A stretch of 64,000 bases of DNA, from positions 8,122,001 through 8,186,000 of the forward strand of contig JANVAS020000203.1 of the NCBI GenBank assembly GCA_027563935.2, written 5' to 3'. The position numbers and the translations under genes were made by a program. Under the pieces are notes generated by a model that saw nothing but the letters and a program-made list of their open reading frames with translations, made no database searches and was not told the DNA's origin. Position 1 is the stretch's first letter. Each line of letters opens with the position of its first letter. The stretch comes from Costus lasius. Taxonomy: Eukaryota > Streptophyta > Magnoliopsida > Zingiberales > Costaceae. Positions 1 to 8,673 of the stretch are shown here, piece after piece.

Positions 1-1
1 T

Positions 2-814
2 TACATCGATAAAGTCCTGGAGAGATTCCATTTAGAGAATTCTAAACGTGGATATCTTCCAGTCAGACATGGTCTGAATCTTTCGAAGAGTCAGTGTCCA
101 CAAACACAGACTGAGAAAGATGAAATGGACAATACGCCTTATGCTTCGGCTATTGGATCCATTATGTATGCGATGTTGTGTACTCGCCCAGACGTTGCTT
201 ACGGGTTAAGCGTAACCAGTCGATTCCAAAGTAATCCAGGTTTGGCGCACTGGATTGCGGTCAAGAACATTTTAAAATATCTGCGGAGGACCAAAGATAT
301 GTTCTTGATATATGGTGGTCAGGAAGAACTCAGTATAGAGGGATATACTGACGCTTCGTTCCAGTCGGACCAGGATGATTTCCGATCGCAATCAGGCTAT
401 GTTTTTAGCTTGAATGGTGGAGCAGTGGTGTGGAAAAGTTTCAAACAGTCAACTGTTGCTGATTCCACAACAGAAGCCGAGTATGTTGCAGCCTCGGAAG
501 CATCCAAGGAGGCAGTGTGGATTCGTAAGTTCGTGAGAGAACTTGGTGTCGTTCCTTCAAGTGCAGATCCTTTGGTTATCTTCTGTGATAACACTGGAGC
601 CATCGCACAAGCAAAGGAACCGCGGTCGCACCAGAAGTCCAAGCACATACAGAGACGGTTTCACTTGATCCGGGAGATCATTGATCGTGGCGAGATCAAG
701 ATTTGCAAGGTTCATACAGATGACAATCTGGCAGACCCGCTTACCAAGCCTCTGGCGCAGCAGAAGCATGAGAAGCACTGTAATAATATGGGTTTGAGAT
801 TTCTCAACCATTAG
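2..814 (+). CDS. Element A0: C-terminal RT/RNase H of copia polyprotein, 5' part outside window
   Basis: This is the 3' end of a Ty1/copia Gag-Pol frame, open from base 2 to the stop at 812-814. It covers the end of reverse transcriptase (YIDKVLERF region) and the RNase H domain. RNase H landmarks are GYTDASF, the STTEAEYVA block, CDNTGAI and the SKHI block. It is closely similar over its length to the end of the A1 polyprotein at 11746-12558. No stop or frameshift is visible in this part. RNase H would remove the RNA template during reverse transcription in the virus-like particle. The polypurine tract and 3' LTR follow within 21 bp, so there is no room for an envelope-like gene. Whether the element is otherwise intact cannot be seen. 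Confidence 0.93.
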   Translation, partial: YIDKVLERFHLENSKRGYLPVRHGLNLSKSQCPQTQTEKDEMDNTPYASAIGSIMYAMLCTRPDVAYGLSVTSRFQSNPGLAHWIAVKNILKYLRRTKDMFLIYGGQEELSIEGYTDASFQSDQDDFRSQSGYVFSLNGGAVVWKSFKQSTVADSTTEAEYVAASEASKEAVWIRKFVRELGVVPSSADPLVIFCDNTGAIAQAKEPRSHQKSKHIQRRFHLIREIIDRGEIKICKVHTDDNLADPLTKPLAQQKHEKHCNNMGLRFLNH

Positions 815-823
815 ATTAAGTGC

Positions 824-833
824 AAGTGGGAGA
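824..833 (+). other. Polypurine tract of A0
   Basis: The purine run AAGTGGGAGA lies directly upstream of the 3' LTR, with one T between. The same ten bases occur in A1, A2, A4, B1 and B2. It is the expected primer for plus-strand DNA synthesis. Confidence 0.85.
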
Positions 834-834
834 T

Positions 835-2501
835 TGTTGGGGTATGCCCTTAAGGCTAATGTTTGAGGCCTTGGGATTGTATAAGTATCATGTAATAAAC
901 TCTTAAGTTTATAAAAGGCATGGTTATTATTCAGGTTGTTATCTTGTCTGCTGTAATAAGTGTACTTCTGAATAATGTCTCAAAGCTGTTCAGCTAGGCT
1001 GACAGGCTCTATGTCCTTAGTCGAGATATCTTGGTGAACATGAGACAGCCTTGATATGATTGAGACTAATATGAGTGCTAATCTTATAGGATGCTTCGAG
1101 CATGGAATAAGATGTAGACTCATGAGTACATTGGATGTACTGGACAGACCCTACTCGGATATTCCATTGCTTGTCACAATGTGAATGATCCTTGTAAGCA
1201 CTAAGTGGCACATGTCCTTTGACTTGAGATCACTTGTGTTTCTAAATGATGATTGTCATTGTTTTGAGGTAGTTCAATATCATTTGAAACATAATGATTA
1301 TAGACTATCTTGGATGGTGAGCTTGAGTCAGGTTAGGGCACTTGTGATAGATAAAGGATTGCCGTCTCCTTGTTTAAGGAGTGTGATGTTCTAGAGGGCC
1401 CCCCTATATGAGATGATTGAGGAAGTGTATGGCCATACCCAGATGACTATGTTCATCTGATCTAATCATGCTCATCGTATTGGAGTTACAGGCTTGACAT
1501 GCTTGTCCAATAAGAACATCCAGTGGCAAAGGAATCATGTATGCCAAGTGAGTTGATTCACACTTATGCTATGGTTTGGGTGGAGTCTTGGAAGACTCTT
1601 TCCTTTATATCGGGAGACAGTGATGTGTTGCTAGATACCCCTCACTGATCGTGATAACGTAAGTTATCGTTACCGACGTTTAAAGGAAACCCTCAGGGTC
1701 ACACAATTTGGTGATATGGCTTTCTTTGAGTCAGATCGTGTGGACTGAATTATTTGGGTTCAGTTTAAAGGGATATAGACTCTGATTGTAAGTGAGATCT
1801 AGCTTGATCATGTTTGATTGATTAGGGCTTGAGATCGGTAAGCTTCGATCGAGAGTATTGATGCTAGATCGGTGAGATCAAGAGCATCATAAGATGAACG
1901 GTTGGATTGGAAACCTTAGGGTTTGGTTGATCTAGACCGATTGCTTTGGTTTGGACCAATTTGGATTGAACCGGTTTACATGGGTGAACCCATGGTTCGA
2001 TCCATAAGCGTTTTGGGCGGTTTGCTTGAAGAGGAGAACGCATGGCTTAATGGAGTTTCCAAATTTGGAAAGTCATTGAGCGCATGGCTCCTTGAAACGC
2101 CAAAACGGCTTGAGCTCATTCATCCCTTGTCTCCTTGCGTTTTGCTCTTGCTCGGCGAGACTTGAGAGAAGCTTGGAGTGGACGACAAGAGGAGAACCGG
2201 AAAAAGCATCATCTTCATCCCTACCACTCGAGAAGGACAACTTGGCATTTTGCTAGCACAAAGTTGCGCAAGTTGGAAGCCTTCATCACTTGGTGTGTGT
2301 ATTCTTTGGAGGAGATCTCGCTTGCTCTCTCTCATTCCAAGCCGCCATCCAATCCATGGCATTGGTAAGATCAAAACTTGATCTTAAGTTGAATTAAGTT
2401 AACATATAGTTCATATGCGATCTACTTGAAGCCCTCTTTCCGCTATGCATGCTAGATGCGCATGTTTAGGGTTTCTTCCCCCCTTTAGATTAGGGGTTCC
2501 A
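835..2501 (+). repeat. 3' LTR of A0 (family A, 1,667 bp)
   Basis: It starts TGTTGGGGTATGCCC right after the polypurine tract and ends ...GGGGTTCCA. The next base is back in element G (RNase H). It aligns along its length with the other family A LTRs in the window (1,667-1,718 bp). The 3' copy of the target duplication should be TCAGA (2502-2506); its partner lies left of the window. The last 40 bases carry the C-rich/G-rich hairpin seen at the end of all A LTRs. Confidence 0.93.
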
Positions 2502-3434
2502 TCAGATAGTGCCTCCACTGTCGAAGCGACTCGACAATGGCATTGAATTCCTTGTCATATGTCGAGTAATGCTATCAAACCGCATTCAACCTCTCATTGA
2601 AGAATGCGACCGGAAGGCCTTCTTGACTAAGGGTTCCTCCGATACCGGTACCGGAGGCATCGCATGCGACTTCGAAGACTTTTGAAAAGTTTGGGATTCG
2701 GTGAACAGGGGCTGTAGTTATGGCATCCTTAAGGGTCTCGAAGGCGAGTTGAGTGGCGGTGGTCCACTCAAAGTCCTCCTTGGACAAACGCTGGGTCAGG
2801 GGGGGGTGCAATCGTGCTGAAACCCTGAATGAAATGACAGTAAAAGCCCGCGAGGCCCAATAGCTATAGACTTCGGATGCGGTACGAGGTTCAGCCCAAT
2901 GTCGGATGGCTTCGTCTTTGGCCGGGTTAACCGAAAGACCCTCGTCGGATACAATGTAGCCTAGGAAGTGGACGCAGTTGGTCATGAAGTAGACTTCTTT
3001 GTGTTAAGGAAGAGGCGCTCCTTGCGCAGGAGGTCAAACGTGGAGCAAAGATGCTCCAGGTGTTCTTCTAGGGTCCAGCTGAAAATCAAGATGTCATCAA
3101 AATAGACGACCAGGAATTTGCCCATGTAGGGCTTGAGAACTTGGCTCATGAGCCTCATGAAAGTGGACGGGGTGTTGGACAACCCGAATGGCATGACAAG
3201 CCATTCATAAAGACCATCCTTGGTCTTGAATGCAGTTTTCCACTCATCAGCTTCGCGGATGCGGACTTGGTGATATCCGCTGCGAAGGTCCAGCTTAGAG
3301 AACCAATAGGCCCCAAAGACTAAGTCCAGCATATCATCAAGTCGAGGTATAGGGAACCTATACTTGATGGTGATCCGGTTGATGGTGCGACTATCGATGC
3401 ACATCCGCCACGACCCGTCCTTCTTGGGTGTGAG
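2502..3434 (-). pseudogene. Element G: Ty3/gypsy reverse transcriptase and RNase H, broken
   Basis: Read on the minus strand, this is a Ty3/gypsy RT with [44 protein letters not shown] and the catalytic VVYFDD block. It continues after a frameshift near 2983 with HFLGYIVS and the RNase H start (ACDASGTGIGGTL). A second frame change near 2575 leads into YDKEF and WRHYL-type residues, where A0 interrupts it. The N-terminal part of this RT is at 15482-15832, separated by insertion X. The motifs are those of plant chromovirus-type gypsy elements, but no chromodomain or integrase is in the window, so the lineage is inferred. The frameshifts and amino-acid drift mark it as the oldest element here. 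Confidence 0.88.
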
Positions 3435-3708
3435 AAATTGTTGTGATCCGCAAGTGTATAGATACTCGAAGTAATAAAGAAAGTATTGAATCCACGGGGA
3501 CCTATGTGTTAAGTACCAAATAGTTGTATTCTTACTAGCTAAGCGACCGATTTTAATGCAAGTAAGCAATATAAAGGGTGAAAAGATAAATCAGAGAGAA
3601 ACTGGGACTAAGGTTTCTTCCACCATAATTTCAACGACTAGATATAAATAAATGGTCGTCGGACTAATTATATCATGATAAAGACTTAATTTACTTCATA
3701 AAGGGATC

Positions 3709-3945
3709 ATCTCACTTTCGTGCAGACAATCATGCAGGGATCAATCCTCGCTTTCGCGCAAGATCTATCCCAATGCTAAAGATAAGTAAATCATCAATCA
3801 AAGAGCTCAAATATCACTTCCGTGCATCTGAATTCTAAGTTGATTGTCTCGAGTGGAATCTCAAGGATCACTTTCGTGCATCTGAGACTCAACACAAGTT
3901 ATACTTATGGTTCTCCAACGTACTGATCCTCACTTTCATGCAAGA
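3709..3945. repeat. Five copies of a TCACTTTCGTGCA-like motif in X
   Basis: Variants of the 13-mer occur near 3712, 3748, 3816, 3871 and 3931, each followed by agac, agatc or tctga-type sequence. Spacing varies (about 36-68 bp), so this is an interspersed motif, not a strict tandem array. Confidence 0.7.
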
Positions 3946-4755
3946 TCTTCACGTTTGACACACTAACTCAATCCTAGATTCAAATTATCTATCATGGCAA
4001 TAAGATCACTAAAATCAAATAATTAAGAACTAACCTAATTTCTTACAGAAAGTTCATAACATGCAATTCTAGGGTTCCAAGTTCTCAAGCAAGTCACCTT
4101 TCAGTCCTTATTGCGAGAACTCTAAAACATGGATAATAACATCAATCTATGGAGAATCAAAGTGCAATTATTCACATAAGTAAAATTATCATCATAAAAC
4201 TATTCTGACAAACATAAAAAGTTATCTAATGATTAAGAAATCAAAGGGGATTACACCCCAACTCCCAAATATGTTTAAGCTTGCATGGAAGAAGAAATAC
4301 AACAAGCCATAGTATCAAAGTGTCAGAAATCAATGAAGAAAAGGGTTTAAGAAAATACACCACGGCTGTAATATAAATTAAATTACAGCCGTATTTTGCA
4401 AAGGAAAGTCGTTGTGAATAGTGGCCAAGCCCTTCTTTCGTTGATTCCTCCTCCAATCGAACTCCTTTTGCTCTGAAACTTCTGGGGTGTTGTGCTCTCC
4501 TCCAGGCGAAGCTTCTGTGTAAAAATCACAGCCTGAGGTGGCCTCCACGCCTCTCGGCACGAGGACAAACCCTAAACGCCTCTCTGTCGATTGCTCCTTC
4601 GATTCTGGATAAAAATTTCCCCTTTCACTTCGTGTGTCTTCTCCTCTTTAAGACGTCCGTAGCTTCTTTTGAATCTCAATTTGTGCTTCTGGATCAAAAG
4701 ATATAGTCCGCACAAGAATCGGACCCGAAAATGTCGCGCGTCCAGGTAGAAAATA

Positions 4756-5090
4756 CGGCCGTGTTTTATTTTACGGTAGTGCCGTATTTTAGTTATATGA
4801 ACCCTGAGACAAAATTATGGCCCATGAAACATATTACGGCTGTGCCATAATTTCAGTCGAGTTCTCTGGTCCAAAATCTCTAGCAAATGCGGCCCGTAAA
4901 ATGGTTTACGGCAGTGCCGTAATTTCAGCAATTAACTCTGTTCTGAATGCGCTCCAAAATACAGCATTGTTAAGTTTTACGGTAGTGCCGTATTTTACAC
5001 AAAATCTTCTGGTTGGAAATTCCAACAATTTCTAGCCGTGCTCTGATATTACGGTCAGGTACAGAAATACGGTACCGTAATATAGAATAC
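4756..5090. repeat. About 70-bp tandem repeat with palindromic core, five copies, in X
   Basis: The core TTACGGYAGTGCCGTAA, or close variants, begins at 4771, 4834, 4906, 4977 and 5049. That gives spacings of 63, 72, 71 and 72 bp. Each core is nearly self-complementary and could form a hairpin or cruciform. The bases between cores are much less alike. Confidence 0.75.
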
Positions 5091-5134
5091 GGCACTAGTA
5101 TTTTGGTGTGTTGCTCTGATTTGTATGAAATTTG

Positions 5135-6823
5135 TGTTGGGGTATGCCCTTAAGGCTAATGTTTGAGGCCTTGGGATTCTTTCAGTATCATGTATAAACT
5201 CTTATGTTTATAAAGGCAATGGTTGTTATTCAGCTTGTTACATTGTCTGCTGCAATAAGTGTGCTTCTGAATAATGTCTCAAAGCTGTTCTGCTAGGCTG
5301 ACATGCTATATGTCCTTAGTCGAGATATCTTGGTGAACATGAGACAGCCTTGATATGATTGAGACTAATATGTGTTCTAATCTTATAGGATGCTTCGAGC
5401 ATGGAATAAGATGTAGACTCATGGGTACATTGGATGTACTAGACAGACCCTACTAGGATATTCAATTGCTTGTCACAATGTGAATAATCCTTGTTTGCAA
5501 CAAGTGGCACATGTCCTCTGACTTGAGATCACTTGTGTTTCTAAATGATGATTGTCATTGTTTTGAGGTAGTTCAATATCATTTGAAAGATAATGATTAT
5601 AGACTATCTTGGATAATGATCATGAGTCAGGTTAGGACACTAGTGATAGATATAGGATTGCCGTCTCCTTAATTGGAGTGTGATGTTCTAAAGGGGCCCC
5701 CCTGGATGAGATGATTGAGAAAGTGTATGGCCATACCCAGGTGACTATGTTCATCTGATCTAATCATGCTCATCATATTGGAGCTACAGGCTTGACACGC
5801 TTGTCCAATAAGAACATCCAGTGGCAAAGGAAATATGTATGCCTTGTGAAGTGGATTCACACTTGTGCTGTGGTTTGGGTGTAGTCTTGGAAGACTCTTT
5901 CCTTTATATCGGGAGACAGTGATGTGTTGCTAGATACCCCTCACTGATCGTGATAACGTAAGTTATCGTTACCGATATTTAAAGGAAACCCTCAGGGTCG
6001 CACAATTTGATGATATGGCTTACTCATATTAGATCGTGTGGACTGAATTGTTTTGGTTCAGTTTAAAGGGATTTAAACTCTGATTGTAAGTGAGATCTGG
6101 TCTGATCATGTTTGATTGATTAGGGCTTGAGATCGGTAAGCTTTGATCGAGAGTGTTGATGCTAGATCGGTGAGATCAAGTGCATCAAGTGATGAATGGT
6201 CAGATCTAGAACCTTAGGGTTTAATTTGATCTGGACTAATGGCTTGGGTTGATTTTGATTTGGTTTTTAAACCAAATGCAATTGAACCATGGCTTGGTTC
6301 AAAGAGGAGCGATCGGTTCACTTGGAGTGAACATATGGATCGCATGAACGCTTGGAGTTAAGCGCCTTCCATATTTGGAAGTCGGTTTTTCCCATTTTAG
6401 AAAAAACGTCTCCACGTTTGAGTAAAACGTCTCCACTTCGGTTTCGTGACTTCCTCTTGCCTCTTCCTCTCGACGAGACACTCTTGCAAAAGGGGGTTAA
6501 CGTAGGAGAGAGTTCGACCAAGAGAGTCTTCATCCATCATTCCCTTCCATTCGACAAGAAAAACCTTGGAGACTTGCTAGCACAAGGAACGCCAAGGGAG
6601 TAGGCGATCTTCATCTTGTGTGTGAACTCTTTGGAGGAGATCAACGCTGCTCTCTCTTCTTCCAAATCGCCATCCAACGCAAATGGCTATGGTATGAATC
6701 CAAAGCATTATTTAAGTTGATCATATGTTCTTGCGAAAGATCATTTGAAACCCTAGATTCCGCTATGAAAGTTTTATGCGCCACCTGATTAGGGTTTTGC
6801 TCCCCCTTGAAGGGGACTCTTCA
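5135..6823 (+). repeat. 5' LTR of A1 (1,689 bp)
   Basis: It starts TGTTGGGG and ends GGACTCTTCA, followed by two bases and the primer-binding site. It is 22 bp longer than the next LTR (12579-14245), because it holds a second copy of an ACGTCTCCAC-containing segment near 6407-6437. It carries the C-rich/G-rich stem (CCCCT 6803-6807, AGGGG 6811-6815) and a telomere-like TTAGGGTTT just before its end. Confidence 0.94.
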
Positions 6824-6825
6824 AT

Positions 6826-6836
6826 TGGTATCAGAG
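6826..6836 (+). other. Primer-binding site of A1
   Basis: TGGTATCAGAG, two bases after the LTR end, is complementary to the 3' end of plant initiator tRNA-Met and is the usual minus-strand primer site of plant copia elements. Confidence 0.92.
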
Positions 6837-7749
6837 GCATGGTTGTCGTTTGATTCATATGATTGCTTAAGGTGATCCATATATGCGTTTATGTTTAGAT
6901 CTAATACTTCTCATCTTGCGAAAATACTAGATGAATGTATTTTACTTGTGGTGCATGTATGAGATTAACTCATGTTGGCGCATGTATGATGCACACATAG
7001 TTGCGCTTGTATTGTTGTAGTTTTTCTTAAAACTTGAACACATGCGCGCCCATCATTAGATCTAAGCGCCTGCTTTAAACCCTTAGACGGGTTAATAGGG
7101 TTGAAGTCATCCTCTAGGTAAGATCCAACCAGTCTGATCAGACCATCTGACAGCCTAGATGGGTCGACCAGATGGCACCTGTGCGCAAGCACGTGGTGGC
7201 TATAGGTCGACTGCAGACAGGTGTGTAGCGAGGTCTGGTTGAGACAACCAGTGAACACGCATGAGTTAGGCCCGGGGTCACACCCGCTTGCCAAAACTCA
7301 TGAAGGTGGTTCAGCCCTTTGCGCATGCATGGTTGACCATTGGGTCAACTCAAGTCAGTTAGGACTTGGTGCATGCAAGGGCAGTGGATCTGACTAGATA
7401 AGATGAGTGGATCCCTATTAATGGACCGTTGTAAGGTAGTAGGGCACATAAGAAAAATAAAATGGATTTCAATGGGGTTTTGAAAAATTTTATTTTGTCT
7501 ATGGATCACATGTTGATTGATGCCATCTGCTTGTTTATTTTATCTTATGTGGGTTGCCCATTTAATGTGTGCTGTGCTGGGGCCTGCGAGCCTGGAGTTA
7601 AATTGTAAATTAATTTTTAATTGTGATCTGCGCATCACATATTATTTAATTTATAAAGTGTAATTGACCTGCGAGTCAATCTTGTCTAGATAGATTAAAT
7701 TGTAATTTAATCAGACAAGAGCACAGAGCACACTTGGCAGAAGCGCATG

Positions 7750-7800
7750 CAACAGTGGCTTGACCAGGTGGGAGGTCCAGGGTTCGACTCTGAGACAGGC
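7750..7800 (+). other. tRNA-like (Pol III box-like) segment in the A leader
   Basis: GGTTCGACTC near 7784 matches the Pol III B-box / T-loop pattern, and a TGGCTTGACCAGGTGGG stretch about 30 bp upstream resembles an A-box. In A4 (about 54900-54945, minus strand) the flanking bases pair as a T-arm-like stem (CCAGGG with CTCTGG). No full cloverleaf was found, so this is not called a tRNA gene. Confidence 0.35.
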
Positions 7801-8132
7801 GCAATTACCTGGTGGGCGCACCTGAGCTGCAGTGGGCGCATAGGCCCTGGGTTGGGCCAGATGGGATGCAAAAGACCCAAGAAAAGCTCAAGTGAAGACT
7901 TAAGTTAAAATTAAGGTCTTACTTAGCGTCCATGGGCTTTTACCACATAAGATCATCATGCTTTCTTTTATTGTTTAAATAAGTAGAATTGCATGAGTTA
8001 TTTATCTTCTGCTATCGCCATAGGGTTTGCATGATAGTTAAGAAGATAAAAGACCGTTAAAATCCAACGCTAAAATATCAAGCTCGATAGCCTTCTGACG
8101 CGAAACCTCACTGTTCTGATTATCGTTGGAGC

Positions 8133-8579
8133 CGTGTTGTACCCACTCAGTGGGCACGTCCATCTATCTTCAGACAGTGTGTGATTACACCTGCGTGTTA
8201 CAGGGAAGGGATTTATCGCTTCTCGTTGCTCAGCATAGCACGTGGTGGTCCAAGAAGTAGGTCAGGTTAGCTTGACCATATAGGCTACATATGTGGCGCA
8301 TATGTTAGCTATATGGAGGCAGCCATCTGTGGGATCAGAGACTGTGTTGTACCAACTCAGTTGGCACAGTCGGCTGGATTGCCCAGATGAAGGGGAGTCG
8401 CATGGGTTGGCGATTGGCAGGGACTGCCAACTAGAAATTAGTGCTTGTACTCTCTGTGCATCTTATCTCTCCTGAGCGGGACGCGGAGACCAAGTATGAA
8501 ATCTGGATCCCATCTCACTAAAAGAGTGCTACTCTTTCGGACTGTTTTGCTGGATTTTTCAGTCAGATAAAATAGTGAG
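8133..8579 (+). promoter_or_regulatory. Structured RNA in the A1 leader: ordered stem-loops and a three-way junction
   Basis: H1 has outer stem 8133-8136/8155-8158, a TTGTA bulge, and inner stem 8142-8146/8150-8154. H2 is 8284-8293/8299-8309. H3 has outer stem 8340-8346/8365-8371, the same TTGTA bulge, and inner stem 8352-8356/8360-8364. H4 is 8414-8420/8424-8430. A closing stem CTCACTA/TAGTGAG (8514-8520/8573-8579) encloses two hairpins, 8521-8527/8531-8537 and 8540-8544/8560-8564. The set ends about 95 bases before the Gag start. A2, A4, B1 and B2 keep the pairings, some through double substitutions. The role (packaging, dimerisation or translation) is inferred. Confidence 0.65.
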
Positions 8580-8673
8580 AAAAGAATCTTTCTTAAGTCC
8601 TGGATTGATTCTAAACATTGATACTGACCTTGCTGTTCTTGCATTGTTGTAGATTCCTGCAGCAACGAACACC

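Larger units (their letters stand above)
3441..5134. repeat. Element X, left part: unclassified dispersed repeat inserted in G
   Basis: This sequence splits the RT of G between the codons for PAL and TPKK. The right part of X is at 15258-15481. The bases flanking it, aaattg (3435-3440) and gcaatg (15482-15487), match 4 of 6 and may be a decayed target duplication. It starts TTGTGATCCGCAAGTG and ends TTGGTGTCATCG. It has no coding potential that I recognise. Two internal repeat arrays are listed separately. It resembles non-autonomous dispersed repeats common in plants, but I cannot name the family. Strand is unknown. Confidence 0.6.
6837..8673 (+). other. Untranslated leader of A1
   Basis: About 1.84 kb with no plausible gene lie between the primer site and the Gag start codon. 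It holds a tRNA-like segment (7750-7800) and an ordered group of stem-loops (8133-8579). The same leader occurs in A2 and A4 on the other strand, and a shorter related one in B1 and B2. Confidence 0.85.

Noticed and set aside
3709..3945. CRISPR-like array
   Set aside because: Irregular spacing, diverged motifs and a plant retrotransposon context exclude it.
5208..5215. TTTATAAAGG near the start of A LTRs as the A promoter
   Set aside because: It is well kept but lies only about 75 bp into a 1.7-kb LTR, which would leave almost no U3; not enough to call.
7750..7800. True tRNA gene
   Set aside because: No acceptor stem or complete cloverleaf could be drawn; only T-loop and A-box-like pieces are seen.
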